A stretch of DNA of 64,000 bases, taken from Endothia cerciana (Eukaryota; Ascomycota; Sordariomycetes; Diaporthales; Cryphonectriaceae). Position numbers and translations under genes: made by a program. The stretch is taken from positions 1,612,001-1,676,000 of the forward strand of contig JALRMH010000001.1 of assembly GCA_026119935.1 (NCBI GenBank), in the 5' to 3' direction. The notes under the pieces are model-generated. The model did no database searches, was not told where the DNA came from, and saw only the letters and a program-made list of their open reading frames with translations. Below, piece by piece: positions 21,470-31,776 of this stretch. Numbering within the stretch: the stretch's first letter is position 1; each line of letters begins with the position of its first letter.

Positions 21470-22944
21470 AGCATGTTGACGTTTTACTCCCAAAATCAAG
21501 GCAATTCGATGTTGTTTTGGGATTCTTCGTCTTGTGTACTGGCGAGCATGTCTGCGCTGTGAATGCAATTCCCAGGCCTGCTGAGGACCTTGACGCCGAT
21601 TGGCTGTGATTTTTTCTGGGCAGGAAATCATCGAATGCCCATAGGACTGATATATTCTTTTTGTTGTTCAATGTGACATCATTTAAGAATGCTTAGTCAA
21701 ACCTTGTGAATACCTTCCTTGAGCACGGAGCCTGCCCGTCAGCCTTGTCTGTGTTATGCCTGACAAGTATTTCGGGACGAACACACCCTGATCGCTTTGA
21801 CTAATTAATAACAGACAGCAGCAATTCCAAGTGGAAATTATCTAGCCCATTCATAATTGATCACAACTTCGTTATTGTCAGAATCTTGTCGAATATTTAA
21901 TGTGCAAAGTTCTTCTGCAGCATCTTGTCCCTTCACACGAGTACTCTACTCATGTAACATAGCCGGTACTCAAAGTTCTGGTTGCCTGGTGTCGAAAGCA
22001 GCAGCTTTTCATGACTTTTGCAGAGAGGTATAACAGTTCCGCCATCTGACGATTGAAACCTGCAGCTGAAGTCCACTCCCAATTCACAGCCTCAAAGACA
22101 ACATTGCGGGATGATGTTTTCTAGCCACAATCCTTGTGAGGATGCAATCTGCTGCAGCATAGGAAAAGGGAACGTCTATGACTTGATTTGGGCAAGCTCA
22201 GGTATTGAACTGTCGAATCTTTGGAAGACTTTCTCTGATTTCTGATTGCATCAGAGCAGTAACCCTACATTGTTCTTAAGATGTACTTTCACAACAGTGG
22301 TCACACCTCTCTCCACATGTTTCCCAGTCCACCATCACCCTGTTTCCCAGCCCTACAAGAGCTTCCCATCTCAGATAGCAATGCGACTCTCAAACCTTCA
22401 CCACTCTATAAAACCTTGCCATCTGATACAGTAATGTGACTAATAAACTTTCGCTGCACTACAAGACATTTCCATCTTATATACCAACACAATAAACACT
22501 CTTTCGGAGCTTTGTGAGACCTTTCCATTCTATGAAATGACAAGACTTATACAACGACATGACTTATATAACGACAAGACTTACACATGCAATTTTCACA
22601 CCTGCCTATTCCTTCGAAGGACAGCGTACTTCCAGTGTCCCCCCTCTCCATCCTCGTTTTGGAAAAAACAGTAACCATCCCAGACAAGCATCACCATTAG
22701 CCAAGTTGTCTGCGATCATCAAAGATCTCCGAAGCTACACCATTTGCAAGATGCTAGCTTAGAAACTATCTCCTTCTGTTTCGAACACCTTGCCTCTTCC
22801 ACACTTTACCTTCTGCTTTCTTCCCAACGCAAAAGCCTGACCAGTCCAAACAGAACCAGCGAAGCAGATTACTACTCCCACCAGCCTCTTTTTGCACTGG
22901 AGCTTCAGTTTCCCCCCTTCGATCCTCATCTCGAATCCGCCAAC
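21470..22944. other. Intergenic, containing a 53-nt tandem repeat
   Basis: No coding region supported. The distal part holds a diverged tandem repeat, listed separately, and the last 150 bases are C/T-rich as in many fungal leaders. Confidence 0.4.
22301..22565. repeat. Diverged tandem repeat, 53-nt period
   Basis: The motif TACAAGA-C-TTTCCATCT begins at 22354, 22407, 22460 and 22513, exactly 53 nt apart each time, with variants TATAAAACCTTGCCATCT and TGTGAGACCTTTCCATTCT. A weaker copy may start at 22301. The second half of each unit also aligns (GCAATGCGACTCTCAAAC / GTAATGTGACTAATAAAC / CCAACACAATAAACAC). Copies are diverged but the spacing is fixed. Confidence 0.7.
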
Positions 22945-24094
22945 ATGTGTTTCGCGGAGTTCATCGGCTACACCTGCGGTCACTCCTCCGTGGACGTCCT
23001 TCGGCCCTGCCCCCTGACAACTCGATTCCATACCAACCCTGTGTGCACTCACCACGGCCGTCGTCCGATCCTCGCTCAAGAGATGTGCCCAGCCTGTCAA
23101 CGGATTCTACACGGACGAGCAGTGCTGCTTTCAGAGTGGGAGCACCACTGGATGCACGAGCGTGGAGTCTGCGGCTGTCCCATCGTCTTCCCCGACCTGA
23201 TCCGACCTCGCGTTATGAGCCGAGGCAGTCCCCACGGAAGCCAACCGAGCGAATCTGAGTCCGCCGACAACAAGAATATCAAGGGCAAGAGAAAGGGAAG
23301 AAAGAACAAGGCCAGATCGGCCTCTTCGAAGAAGAAACACGGAAGGAGTGGAGCCGGACCCCAGAACAAGCCGGTTGAGCCTCACGACACTTCGAGAGCT
23401 TCCCAAGGCAAGAGTGCCAGTATGGACCCAGCTGATCTTCGCAGCGTCTCACGAGCTACAGCGGAAGGGAACAAATCAGCTGCTACTCATGATGCTTCGA
23501 GAAATTCATGTGATGAAAACAAGGCAAGTGGTGTCCCCGTTCGGATCCCCTCCTTCTATGGAGCTGAATGGATCGAGGACCACCGTCAGCTGCATAATGC
23601 AGGCTCCTGCAAGTGTCCAGGAGACTTCTCATTCTACAAGACTCCCAAAGCCTACGGAGTGGACTCACTGTCTTTCCAGGATGTCGAACAGCAGTGTGTT
23701 CATCCGGCAGAATCTCACGACTCCATCAACCCAGGCGCCCTAGGACCGTCTGTTCCTCAGGCGCTTCAGGGTCCTGGGAACTGGGGTCAGAACATCAGCA
23801 ATACACAACCACAGCAGAACCAGCCTGGCAAACCATATCAGGATCATCGAACTTGGATATCGAGCGAACAAGATGTGAGCACAGCCCAATAATTGCCCTA
23901 GATTTCTTCGAATTCTCTGACAGACCTTGACAGCCTGGTGAATCATACCAAGGATCCCAGCCTTGGGCCATTACTGGACACGTGAGCCCTCCATACAGAC
24001 CACCCAATGTTGGGCGACATCTTCTAATACTCTCTGGCAGACTAGCAACACCAATCAAGACACCCAGCCTTGGAGCTATTCACCTGGCCAGAAG
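22945..24094 (+). CDS. Hypothetical Cys/His-rich protein, 3' end unresolved
   Basis: Belongs to a group of uncharacterised ascomycete proteins that start with a Cys/His-rich module: MCFAEFIGYTCGHSS, CPLTTRFH, NPVCTHHGRRP, EMCPACQR and RGVCGCPIVFPDL within the first 85 residues, with enough cysteines to bind zinc. A basic Lys/Ser-rich stretch (KGKRKGRKNKARSASSKKK) follows and may be a nuclear signal. A second short Cys pair lies in SCKCPGDF. Supported exons are 22945-23874, 23934-23981 and 24041-24094, all in phase 0; the two small exons encode similar peptides (SQPWAITGH and TQPWSYSPG). Downstream exons are uncertain: the acceptor at about 24210 could continue the protein, and the GC-rich block at 24515 might be its last exon. 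Function unknown. The frame is open upstream to 22744, but 22945 has a good ATG context. Confidence 0.7.
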
Positions 24095-24514
24095 GTATGT
24101 ATCCTGCCTCTTTGGTCTGGTGGCTGAAGAGTTCCGAGCCTTGAGACACATCATAACCTCACTTGACCCATATCGCACTCCCGCCTCCCTGCCCCCTACA
24201 CCAACCAGCTTCACCACGACAACGATATTCCTTGGCAGATACCAGACCCAGTGGCATGGTTCCTCCTCGTGTTTTGCCTGAATATTTTCGAGCCTCCTAT
24301 CTTCCCTCTGCTCCAGGTCTTCGTCTAGAGTACTTGCCTGCTTCCCAACTTGACCCAGCTTTCCGCTTTCCCGTCTCTCAAAATTGGTCTGTCCCCAGCC
24401 CATAACAACCCTGAATCCTCATCCAACTCTCGCCACACACCACAAACCGCAGCCGGCTCTTTTCACCCGGGCCCATCTTTCATCGCATCAACAGCAATTT
24501 AACAAGCCTCCTCT

Positions 24515-25072
24515 CAGGAACACCACTTCCGCCAGCCCACCGCCGGAGCCGGCCTCCCCGTGCGCTCCCCGGGCGCAATCTACCACGTCGACCCGGCCCG
24601 CTCCACGAACCCCCTCTACAACTACGCCTGCACCGAGGGCGCCAACATCGGCCGCTACGCCGACGTCCAGACCGTCGAGTACCTCAAGGCCGCCGACGCA
24701 CCGCCCCCGCTCGTGGGCCTGCCCATCGGCGCCGGGCCGGAGGCCCCCCCGCTGCTGCGCCATGTCGGTCCGTTCGGCAACTGTGTGCTGCTCCACAGTC
24801 GCCGGCGTGGGCCGGGGGGGTTCGACAGCGCCACCGTCGTGTCGGCGCTTCTCGACGAGGCTGGCGACACCCGGGGGACGAGGCTGGCGCGCCTGCTGCG
24901 CAAGAGCGCGTCCGTCGCGTGTCTTGCTAAGCTAGAGACGGCGGAGCGCGGGCGTCATCTTGCGGGCCAGAGGCCCGGATGGCACACCGGCAGCAACTAC
25001 AGTGAGGCTGGTGGGAGCCAGAGCTGGGATGACATGGTTCTTGGCGATGGAGGTGAGATGATGAGTCCGTGA
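24515..25072 (+). CDS. GC-rich coding block, probable exon of unknown gene
   Basis: From a CCTCTCAG acceptor at 24507-24514 an open frame runs to TGA at 25070-25072 and reads like protein: EHHFRQPTAGAGLP, GAIYHVDPARSTNPLYNYAC, GANIGRYADVQTVEYLK, LLRHVGPFGNCVLLH, GFDSATVVSALLDEAGD. Third codon positions are almost all G or C between about 24560 and 24900, unlike the exons just upstream. No ATG starts the frame (a GTG lies at 24560), so it is most likely a 3' exon. It is in phase 0 and could join 24094, but I cannot prove it. A single TAA (24500-24502) separates it from a further open stretch in the same frame. No family recognised. Confidence 0.45.
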   Translation, partial: QEHHFRQPTAGAGLPVRSPGAIYHVDPARSTNPLYNYACTEGANIGRYADVQTVEYLKAADAPPPLVGLPIGAGPEAPPLLRHVGPFGNCVLLHSRRRGPGGFDSATVVSALLDEAGDTRGTRLARLLRKSASVACLAKLETAERGRHLAGQRPGWHTGSNYSEAGGSQSWDDMVLGDGGEMMSP

Positions 25073-26264
25073 GAACTGGGCGTCGTCTCGTCTCTCTCCT
25101 CCGGGACGGGGGAGAGAGAAGTAGGGGGTGAAATCTGCGTAAGTACTGACCTCCATACCTCTGCCCTGTAAGACATGAGACGAATGCTGAGACAAACCTG
25201 CTGATATGAGATGCAGTTCGTTCTATCAGGCGGGACATCCTAGCTCTGCGAAGTAATAAGGCGCCTCTCCCACAGATTTTGGACGATAAAGCTCGTGCTG
25301 CTTTCTTCCTGCTTGATTTGTTTGCGATATTAAAGAAACAGTGAGTAACATGATGCAGAGCATCCTTCTAGCGAGGGCCTGTCACTGACCCCCCCACCGA
25401 ACAGCAAAGACCGCGGCCCGCAGTGCTGCCATCCTGAATGGTGGCCTGGTCAGGGCCGCCTGATACGTTTTCCTCGTCACTTATTCCAGTGCTGCTTCCC
25501 CTCGCGCAACGAGGAAGCGGTAGGCCCCCCAGAGACGGTGATGCTCTCAACACCTCGAGAACACTAAACGCGTGACCGACGCCACTGGTAGCCACGCGAC
25601 TACCCCTGGCTTGTTGTCGGCAGTGCGCTGTAGGCGACCACCAGCGTGCCCCCCCGCTGGAAGTGCACGGCACGGTTGCCATGTCCCTTGAGACCGACCT
25701 TTTTCACCCTTCTCGTCATATTTTGCTTTTGGGGCCAGGCGCCCATGGGGCTACAGGAAGGGGTGCCCGGAGGACTCACCGCGACCGGTCGTATTCTTCG
25801 GGACCTCCCCTCCTTGTCCCCAAGATGAAATTTGCTGCTTGGCGTTCCCTTTTCGGCCTGAAGTTTGGTACAGCCACTACATAAGACAGGCGTCGATTTC
25901 CCTTACCTACAGGTTGATGACTAGACGCGATGAATCGCCCTGATTTGGAGGGAGGAGACGAGATGGCTCATCTCGTCATGACCCCTATTGCTTGCCCAGC
26001 AGTATGGTGGCCAGTTAGCCTCCAGCAGCTGCGTTCTCTTGCCGCTTAGCAGAGACAAGCGAGCAGAAGAAGGTTGAGGTTTAGAATTTTGGACCCGATG
26101 ACCAGGGACTGATAGAATTTGATTTACGTTACTCCATATCCCCGCTTTAGACAAGATAAAAGAGCGAGGAATCGTCAGACAGCATATCAATCAACTTGCG
26201 TTGTTTTTCATTTTTTTTCAGATATCTCTTTTGGATTGCCTTGCCTATACTCTACTGCGGCCGT
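25073..26264. other. Intergenic
   Basis: Lies between the GC-rich block and the convergent complex I gene. Several short ORFs exist, but none shows protein-like composition, splice support or a recognised motif. Confidence 0.4.
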
Positions 26265-27892
26265 CTACCTGTCAACCTCACCTATAGGGGCAGTTAGCAT
26301 ATCTGGTTATCGAGGTGATCCTGGGTGGAGGGAAACTTACCGAACACCAGATCCATGGTGCCAATAATGGCTACCGCGTCAGCCAGCAAGTGACCCTTGG
26401 ACACAGCATCAAAGCCACCCAAATGAGCAAAGCCTGGCGCGCGGATGTGCACACGGTACGGCCGCTCGCTGCCATCACTAACCACGTACACACCCATCTC
26501 ACCCTTCGGCGCCTCAATCGCCGAATACGTATCGCCTGGGGGTACGGCGTATCCCTTAGTGTATAGCAGGAAGTGATGGATCAGAGCCTCCATGTTCTCC
26601 TTCATAGCGGTGCGGGGCGGTGGCGAGATCTTGTAGTCCTCGACGCGGACGGGGCCGGCGGGCATCTTGTTCAGACACTGGTGGATGATGCGCAAGGACT
26701 GACGGAACTCCTCCATACGGCACAGATATCGGTCATAGCAGTCACCATTGACACCGACGGGCACGTCAAAGTCGACCTGGTCGTATGCGTCGTATGGGGA
26801 GGACTTGCGGACATCCCACGGCACACCGGAACCGCGGAGCATCACACCAGTAAACGACAGGTTCAGGGCGTCGGCGGCAGACACGACTCCAATACCGCGG
26901 AGACGGCCAATCCAGATGCGGTTGTCCGTAAGCATCTCCTCGGTCTCATCGATCCGGTCACCGAACTGGGTCGCCCACTGGTAGATATCGTCGAGGAGAC
27001 CAACGGGAAGATCCTGGTGGACACCGCCGGGGCGGACGTATGCAGCGTGGAGGCGGGCACCGGAGACACGCTCGTAGAATTCCTGTTCCAGGAGCGATCT
27101 GATCAGCACGACGAATCACGGCACATGCCTTATCATTCACCATCCCCCCCCCCCCCCAGCGTCCCTGGTGATCCTTACCATAAGCTTCTCTCGCTCCTCG
27201 AAACCCCACAGGAAAGGCGTCAGAGCGCCAACATCCATGGCGTGCGACAAGACCGACATGAGGTGGTTCAGGATCCGGGTGATCTCTCCAAACATGGTCC
27301 GGATCCACTTGGCGCGGTCGGGGATCTCGACGTTCAGGAGCTTTTCGACGGCCAGCGCAAAGCACTGCTCGTTGGTCATCATGGAGACGTAGTCGAGGCG
27401 GTCGAAGTAGGGCAGGGCCTGCAGGTAGGTCTTGTACTCGCACAGCTTCTCGGTGCCGCGGTGCAGCAGGCCGACGTGGGGGTCGGCGCGCACGATCTCC
27501 TCGCCGTTGAGCTCCAGGATAAGACGCAGCACGCCGTGGGCGGCGGGATGCTGGGGCCCAAAGTTGACCGTGTAGTGCCGCACCTTGCGGCCTTGTATGG
27601 AGCCCTCGCGCGATGCCTCTGTGGTCCCCTCCTGGCCCTGGAGCTGCTGCATGCGGTACGGGTCGCCCGCCGGGGCGAAGTTCTCGTCAACGGGGATCAG
27701 GACGGTGCCCTGGGTGTCTTGTGGCTGGGCATACCGGCGGAGCCTGGTGGTCGAGAAGGAGGCGGCGGCCGCTGTCCTTGATGATATCGAGGGTGCCGGC
27801 GACGGCGTGGTCGGTCGGATGGGAAGAGCACAGGCTGGTCTCAGACACAGCCGTTTGGCCGAGCGGCCTGCTAACCTGTGCAGCGTGGCCAT
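26265..27892 (-). CDS. nuo-49: NADH:ubiquinone oxidoreductase 49-kDa subunit (complex I), 490 aa
   Basis: Core subunit of mitochondrial complex I (NDUFS2/NuoD family) helping to form the ubiquinone site near cluster N2. Exons 27892-27179, 27082-26341, 26281-26265 total 1473 nt. An Arg/Ser-rich presequence precedes the mature part. Landmarks: VNFGPQHPAAHGVLR, DPHVGLLHRGTEKL, YFDRLDYVSMMTNEQ, EREKLM joined to EFYERVSGARLHAAYVRPGG, GVMLRGSGVPWDVRK and EAPKGEMGVY. The final exon is only 17 nt and encodes the end of FGEVDR; the intron before it starts GTAAGT. The first intron contains a run of 14 G in the sense strand. Nuclear-encoded, matrix arm. Confidence 0.97.
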
Positions 27893-28721
27893 CGTGTGTG
27901 TTTCCGGGTCGGCTGGGTGGAGACGACGAGAAGCTGAAGGAGAGGTCAGAGGATATGGATCCTCCCGCAGTAGTCGGTGTCGGCCTCGTCTCCGGCGTCA
28001 ATGGCTCCGGCTTGTTGATAGAGATGCTGTGTCGGCTTGTGTGGGCGTCATTCAACTCGGGGAGAGAGGCAAAATCGCGACCCACCCGCGCTAAGCTCAC
28101 TAAGCTGGAATCAACGAACAGCTGATTGGTCAGAACGTAGAGGCGGGTCCCGCTCACCTTCGTTCGGGCCTTCGACAACGTCCATCGACATGAATGAAGG
28201 GTCTTGTCCCCTCGGTAATTCTTCCCCCTCGCTGAGAGGACCATTACTTCCTAGGTATCAAACAAGAGGCATGTAATTCTGAAGGATGTGCAGCTCACAG
28301 AACGACACCCGTATTGACATTGTGGCTCGCCTGGTAGTTGAGGTAAAGAAGAACCACGCGATGCATGATACTATCGATGCTCCCCACGGACGATTATTGC
28401 CGCCAGAGTGGCTCGGTCAAGACAGGTTACAGTTCATGCGCCTTTCTCATAAGCAGTGCTCACTAGTACAAGAATTACCGGGTACGAATCCTGCGCTGTG
28501 CCGCAGCCGACGGCACCAACATGTAGTCTGGTACTCATGACTGAATACGTATCCTGATACATGGAGAACATCAGCCCAGGTCCCCATACCTCACTCCTCT
28601 GCCGCCAAGCTGCTCCGTGTTGTGCAGCTCACCTGCAGATACGGCATTCCTTCTGAGTATGCTGCCCTGATCGGCCAGTCCAAGTCAGCCACGCCAAGTA
28701 CCAGTATCGATCTCATCCGCC
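27893..28721. other. Intergenic, divergent spacer
   Basis: Between the complex I gene start and the hydrolase pseudogene. No gene supported; an 84-codon frame at 28286-28540 has no recognisable features. Confidence 0.4.
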
Positions 28722-29643
28722 ATGAGCCGTCAACAACCTGATCTCGCAGTGGTCGTCTGCCACGGGTCGTACCACGCCCCAGAGCCTTATGGTCCGCTGC
28801 GCGATGCATTCAGAGCAAGGGGCGTGGACGCCTACTGTTCTCAGCTACCGACCACCGACATAACCAAGCTGAATGTCGGGGACAGCAACAACCCGGATTT
28901 CGACCGAGAGCCGCCACCCGGAGGCTACCCGCAAGGCGACGATGATGCCCGGGTCGTCGTTGGAGTCGTGAGACCCCTGGTCAACGAGGGGAAGAGAGTC
29001 ATCCTCATCGGCCACTCTGCCGGCGGCTTCGTGGCGACGGAGGCGGCCGTGCCTGAACTGTAGGCCAGGAATCGAGCGGCGAAGGGGTTGGGCGGGGGCA
29101 TCACCGGACTGTTCTACATGGGTGCCTTTTGTGATTCTAGTCGGGGACTCGATCAATCATTTCTTTCAGCCGAAAGACGGCACGGTCTTCACGCCGCCCT
29201 TCATGAAGTGGCATGTGAGTCACCACAAACCGGAGCGCCCTCGACCCCTTGAGCCCGGGTGCATAGCCGATCTAATCTGACGCGCTGATCAGAAGCATGG
29301 TCCCGCCGGAGTAGGAACCATTGTCGAGGCTGAGAAGTATCTCTTCAACGATCTCGACCCCGCCGAGGCGAAGAGGTGGGAGAAGACGCTGATACCATCC
29401 ACGGGCAGCCTGACCGCGACACTTACCAATGATGCGTATTCCGCATTGCCGTGCGCATATCTGGTATTGGAAGGCGACTTGACGCTTCCTAAGGAGTATC
29501 AGGAGGGCATGGTCGCGCTACAGGCCTCGAAGACTGGAGATTTCGCCGTGTACCGTTGCCCCGCTGGCCACTCACCGCACCTCAGCTGGACCGAAGGCGT
29601 GGTTGACAGCACGCTTGATTTCGTAACGAAGGCCCAGAGCTGA
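28722..29643 (+). pseudogene. Alpha/beta-hydrolase pseudogene (nonsense codon plus 1-nt insertion)
   Basis: The 5' part encodes a serine-hydrolase start: VVVCHGSYHAPEPYGPL, a gap region, then the nucleophile elbow LIGHSAGGFVATEAA. An in-frame TAG sits at 29061-29063, after which the same frame continues as protein-like sequence (ARNRAAKGLGGGITGLFYMGAF). A run of four T at 29127-29130 is one too long; removing one would restore the frame into VGDSINHFFQPKDGTVF. An intron 29215-29292 (GTGAGT...GATCAG) then leads to an intact last exon containing KYLFNDLDPAEAKRW, PCAYLVLEGD and the catalytic-His region CPAGHSPHLSW, ending at a TGA at 29641-29643. Two independent lesions argue for a pseudogene; assembly error could explain the T run but not also the stop. 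Confidence 0.8.
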
Positions 29644-29656
29644 TACCATGTGTCAA

Positions 29657-29750
29657 GTGATGGTCTCCCTGACGTGATCGAGATCGCACGGAATGCTGGC
29701 GGGACACAGTTACTCCCGACAGCGGCTTTCTTGTTAGGTCGAAGGGGCAT
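29657..29750 (+). repeat. Diverged repeat copy B (about 95 nt)
   Basis: Aligns to 32906-33007 over its whole length, including CTCCCTG-CGTG-TCGA and TAGGTCGAAG-GGCAT. Differences between the copies are mostly C/T and G/A. It lies directly after the hydrolase pseudogene. Confidence 0.65.
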
Positions 29751-29997
29751 AAGCAGTAATCACAGATAGATAGAAAAGGGAATGAATCGTCTCTCCCCCA
29801 CTAGCACCTATATGCAGTGTGGTATGGCTCGCCCATTCCCGATACAAAGCATCAGCCGAGGATTCACGACGCATGTTTTCGTGCTTAAACTACTCCGTAT
29901 TACTTTCCTTTATACACTAGAAACTATGGGATCCCTGACAGCCCTCTCCGCGCCAAACAGAGGCAGCATAGCGGAGGCGTGATAGACCGTCCTATAC

Positions 29998-30987
29998 TTA
30001 CTCGATTATTTCCTGGTTCGTCTTCAGCGCACTAATACAATCCGCACACTTCCCGATCAGAGACGTAACCTGCGCCGTGCCGTTTTTCAACCAGCAGTTC
30101 CCCCCGACGGTCGCCACCCTCTCAGCCATCCTCGTGAGGAACGTCACAGCCCGACACTCCGCTGCGCTGGGCAGGCCCCAGTGGACCGCCAGCGCTGTCT
30201 GCCGCGAGCACGCCCTCAGACAGTCCGCGAATGTGTATGCCACGATTCCGGATAGGTCCGCCAGCACCAGAGACTTACCCGCGCTGTCCGTCTGCTCCGC
30301 CGAGCCCCCGTTGCCCATGTCGTACTTGCAGATCACCGAGAAGGTCTCGTTCTGCACGCTGGTCTGGATCGAGGAGGAGAGCGCGCCGCAGTCTGCGGAG
30401 ACGTTGTATACTGCTGATGTCGGCGCAGCGAGGTAGTTTATCAACATGGCGTCTGTCGTCGTCGTCGTTGGCGTCGTCGTCGTCGGCGTCGTCGGCGTCG
30501 TCGCCCCCGCCGTCGCTGCTGCCGCTGTCACGCTGGAGTCCGAGGCTGGAGTCAATTGGGCAGATACTGCGCGGTCAGACCGCGCCTCGCTAGCAGAAGA
30601 GGTCAGAGACGAGGGCGGATGGGATGAGGTCACACCAATAATCCTCACTCACCTCAGACTACTCCGACATTGGGCCAAAGAGGCCCCTAGCCCGCCACCA
30701 ACTGAAGCCCCTGTGACGAGGACCGCGGCCAGAGCAGCGATCGAAATGGCCATCAACCGCCCGGCCCCTCCGGACCTGGACCACAAGCTCTCGGTCTCGA
30801 AAAAGCTTCGATGCTGCTGCTGTTTTCCCTGCCGTGAGGCGCCTCCGTACTCCCATTGCCAGGGCGCGTCCGGTCTGACTGCTTCAGGGGCGATGATTGC
30901 CGCCTGAGGTTGGACGACCTCTGCCACATCGGGCCGGACGACCTCAATGCCTTCCTGCTGTGATTTTATCCGGTGATACGGCTGCAT
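29998..30987 (-). CDS. Single-pass membrane protein with Thr/Ala stalk and Cys-containing ectodomain, 308 aa
   Basis: Exons 30987-30653 and 30589-29998 (intron GTGAGT...TGCTAG) total 927 nt. A cytosolic N-terminus with SQQEGIEVVRPD, a motif typical of a large set of fungal single-pass proteins, is followed by one membrane helix at about residues 79-102, then a Thr/Ala/Ser-rich stalk encoded by GTC-type repeats. The C-terminal 130 residues contain about seven cysteines (CGALSSS, ICKYDMG, DCLRACSR, ECRAVTF, NCWLKN, CADCIS) in an arrangement reminiscent of PAN/apple modules. Probably a surface protein with an extracellular domain; type II topology is inferred. Function unknown. It stays open between two pseudogenes. 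Confidence 0.75.
30451..30515. repeat. GTC/GGC trinucleotide microsatellite within coding sequence
   Basis: Interrupted GTC repeats on the plus strand encode the Thr/Pro/Ala-rich stalk of the minus-strand membrane protein. A replication-slippage-prone tract that could vary stalk length. Confidence 0.75.
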
Positions 30988-31776
30988 AGTCTATCGTGCT
31001 TGATCTGTTACACTGGACACATAACGTCCAGTTCTTTTCATTATGGAAAGGACAAGGAGACGGAATGCTGGAACAAGGGGAGATTTCAGCAAAAATTCCG
31101 CCCCAAGGTTACATCTCAGAGGCCGGCTTCTATATGCAAATGCTGCTGCATTTAGAAAATTCGGGGCTGCATTGCACTGGTCATCACGCAAGGTAAGCGG
31201 AATCCTTTGGGGGCCGCTCATGATGCTCTAGTCCACAGGTGTCCTAGCTGAGCTCTCATAGTTGCGGCGGTCTAGTGTCGCATAAGCTGGGCCGAAGGTG
31301 TGGTTTAAATAGTATAAATTGATATTGTAGGCGCGAGGTATATCCAGCTATGCTTAATGAGAACAAACCCACCTTGGTGGAGACATACATCAGGTTTAAA
31401 ACGCCTCCTGAGGCTATATCCCAAGGTCTCCTGGTGATTTGGGTACCCCCTTTGACATTACCAGACATAATGTACCCCCAGGTATATGAGCAGAATTATA
31501 AATACTAATAACCTCAACAACGGAGTTCAGATGGCGGATTCTAAGTGACGGCCGGCCCATAGGCTGTGTAATTAACGCTGGCTTCTGAGGCTGCAGCCAA
31601 CTACCGAGTACAGTAAGAGTAAGCGGCACGGGCCACTAAACCATAGTTTTATTTCTGAAGGTATTCATCACTGAAGTCGAGCTTATGCATGCCTCCGATC
31701 ACACCGGCGGCCAAGCTCCTGCCACAGCCAAACTACCCGCAAGTTTCAGAACGATACATGTGCACATGTCCGGAAC
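30988..31776. other. Intergenic, no recognisable gene
   Basis: Contains short frames on both strands but nothing with support. The stretch 31250-31620 is more AT-rich than its flanks and could be a transposon remnant; I found no terminal repeats. Confidence 0.35.

Noticed and set aside
26573..27781. 402-codon plus-strand ORF
   Set aside because: Antisense shadow of the complex I 49-kDa gene. It has no motif, and the minus strand carries clear family sequence.
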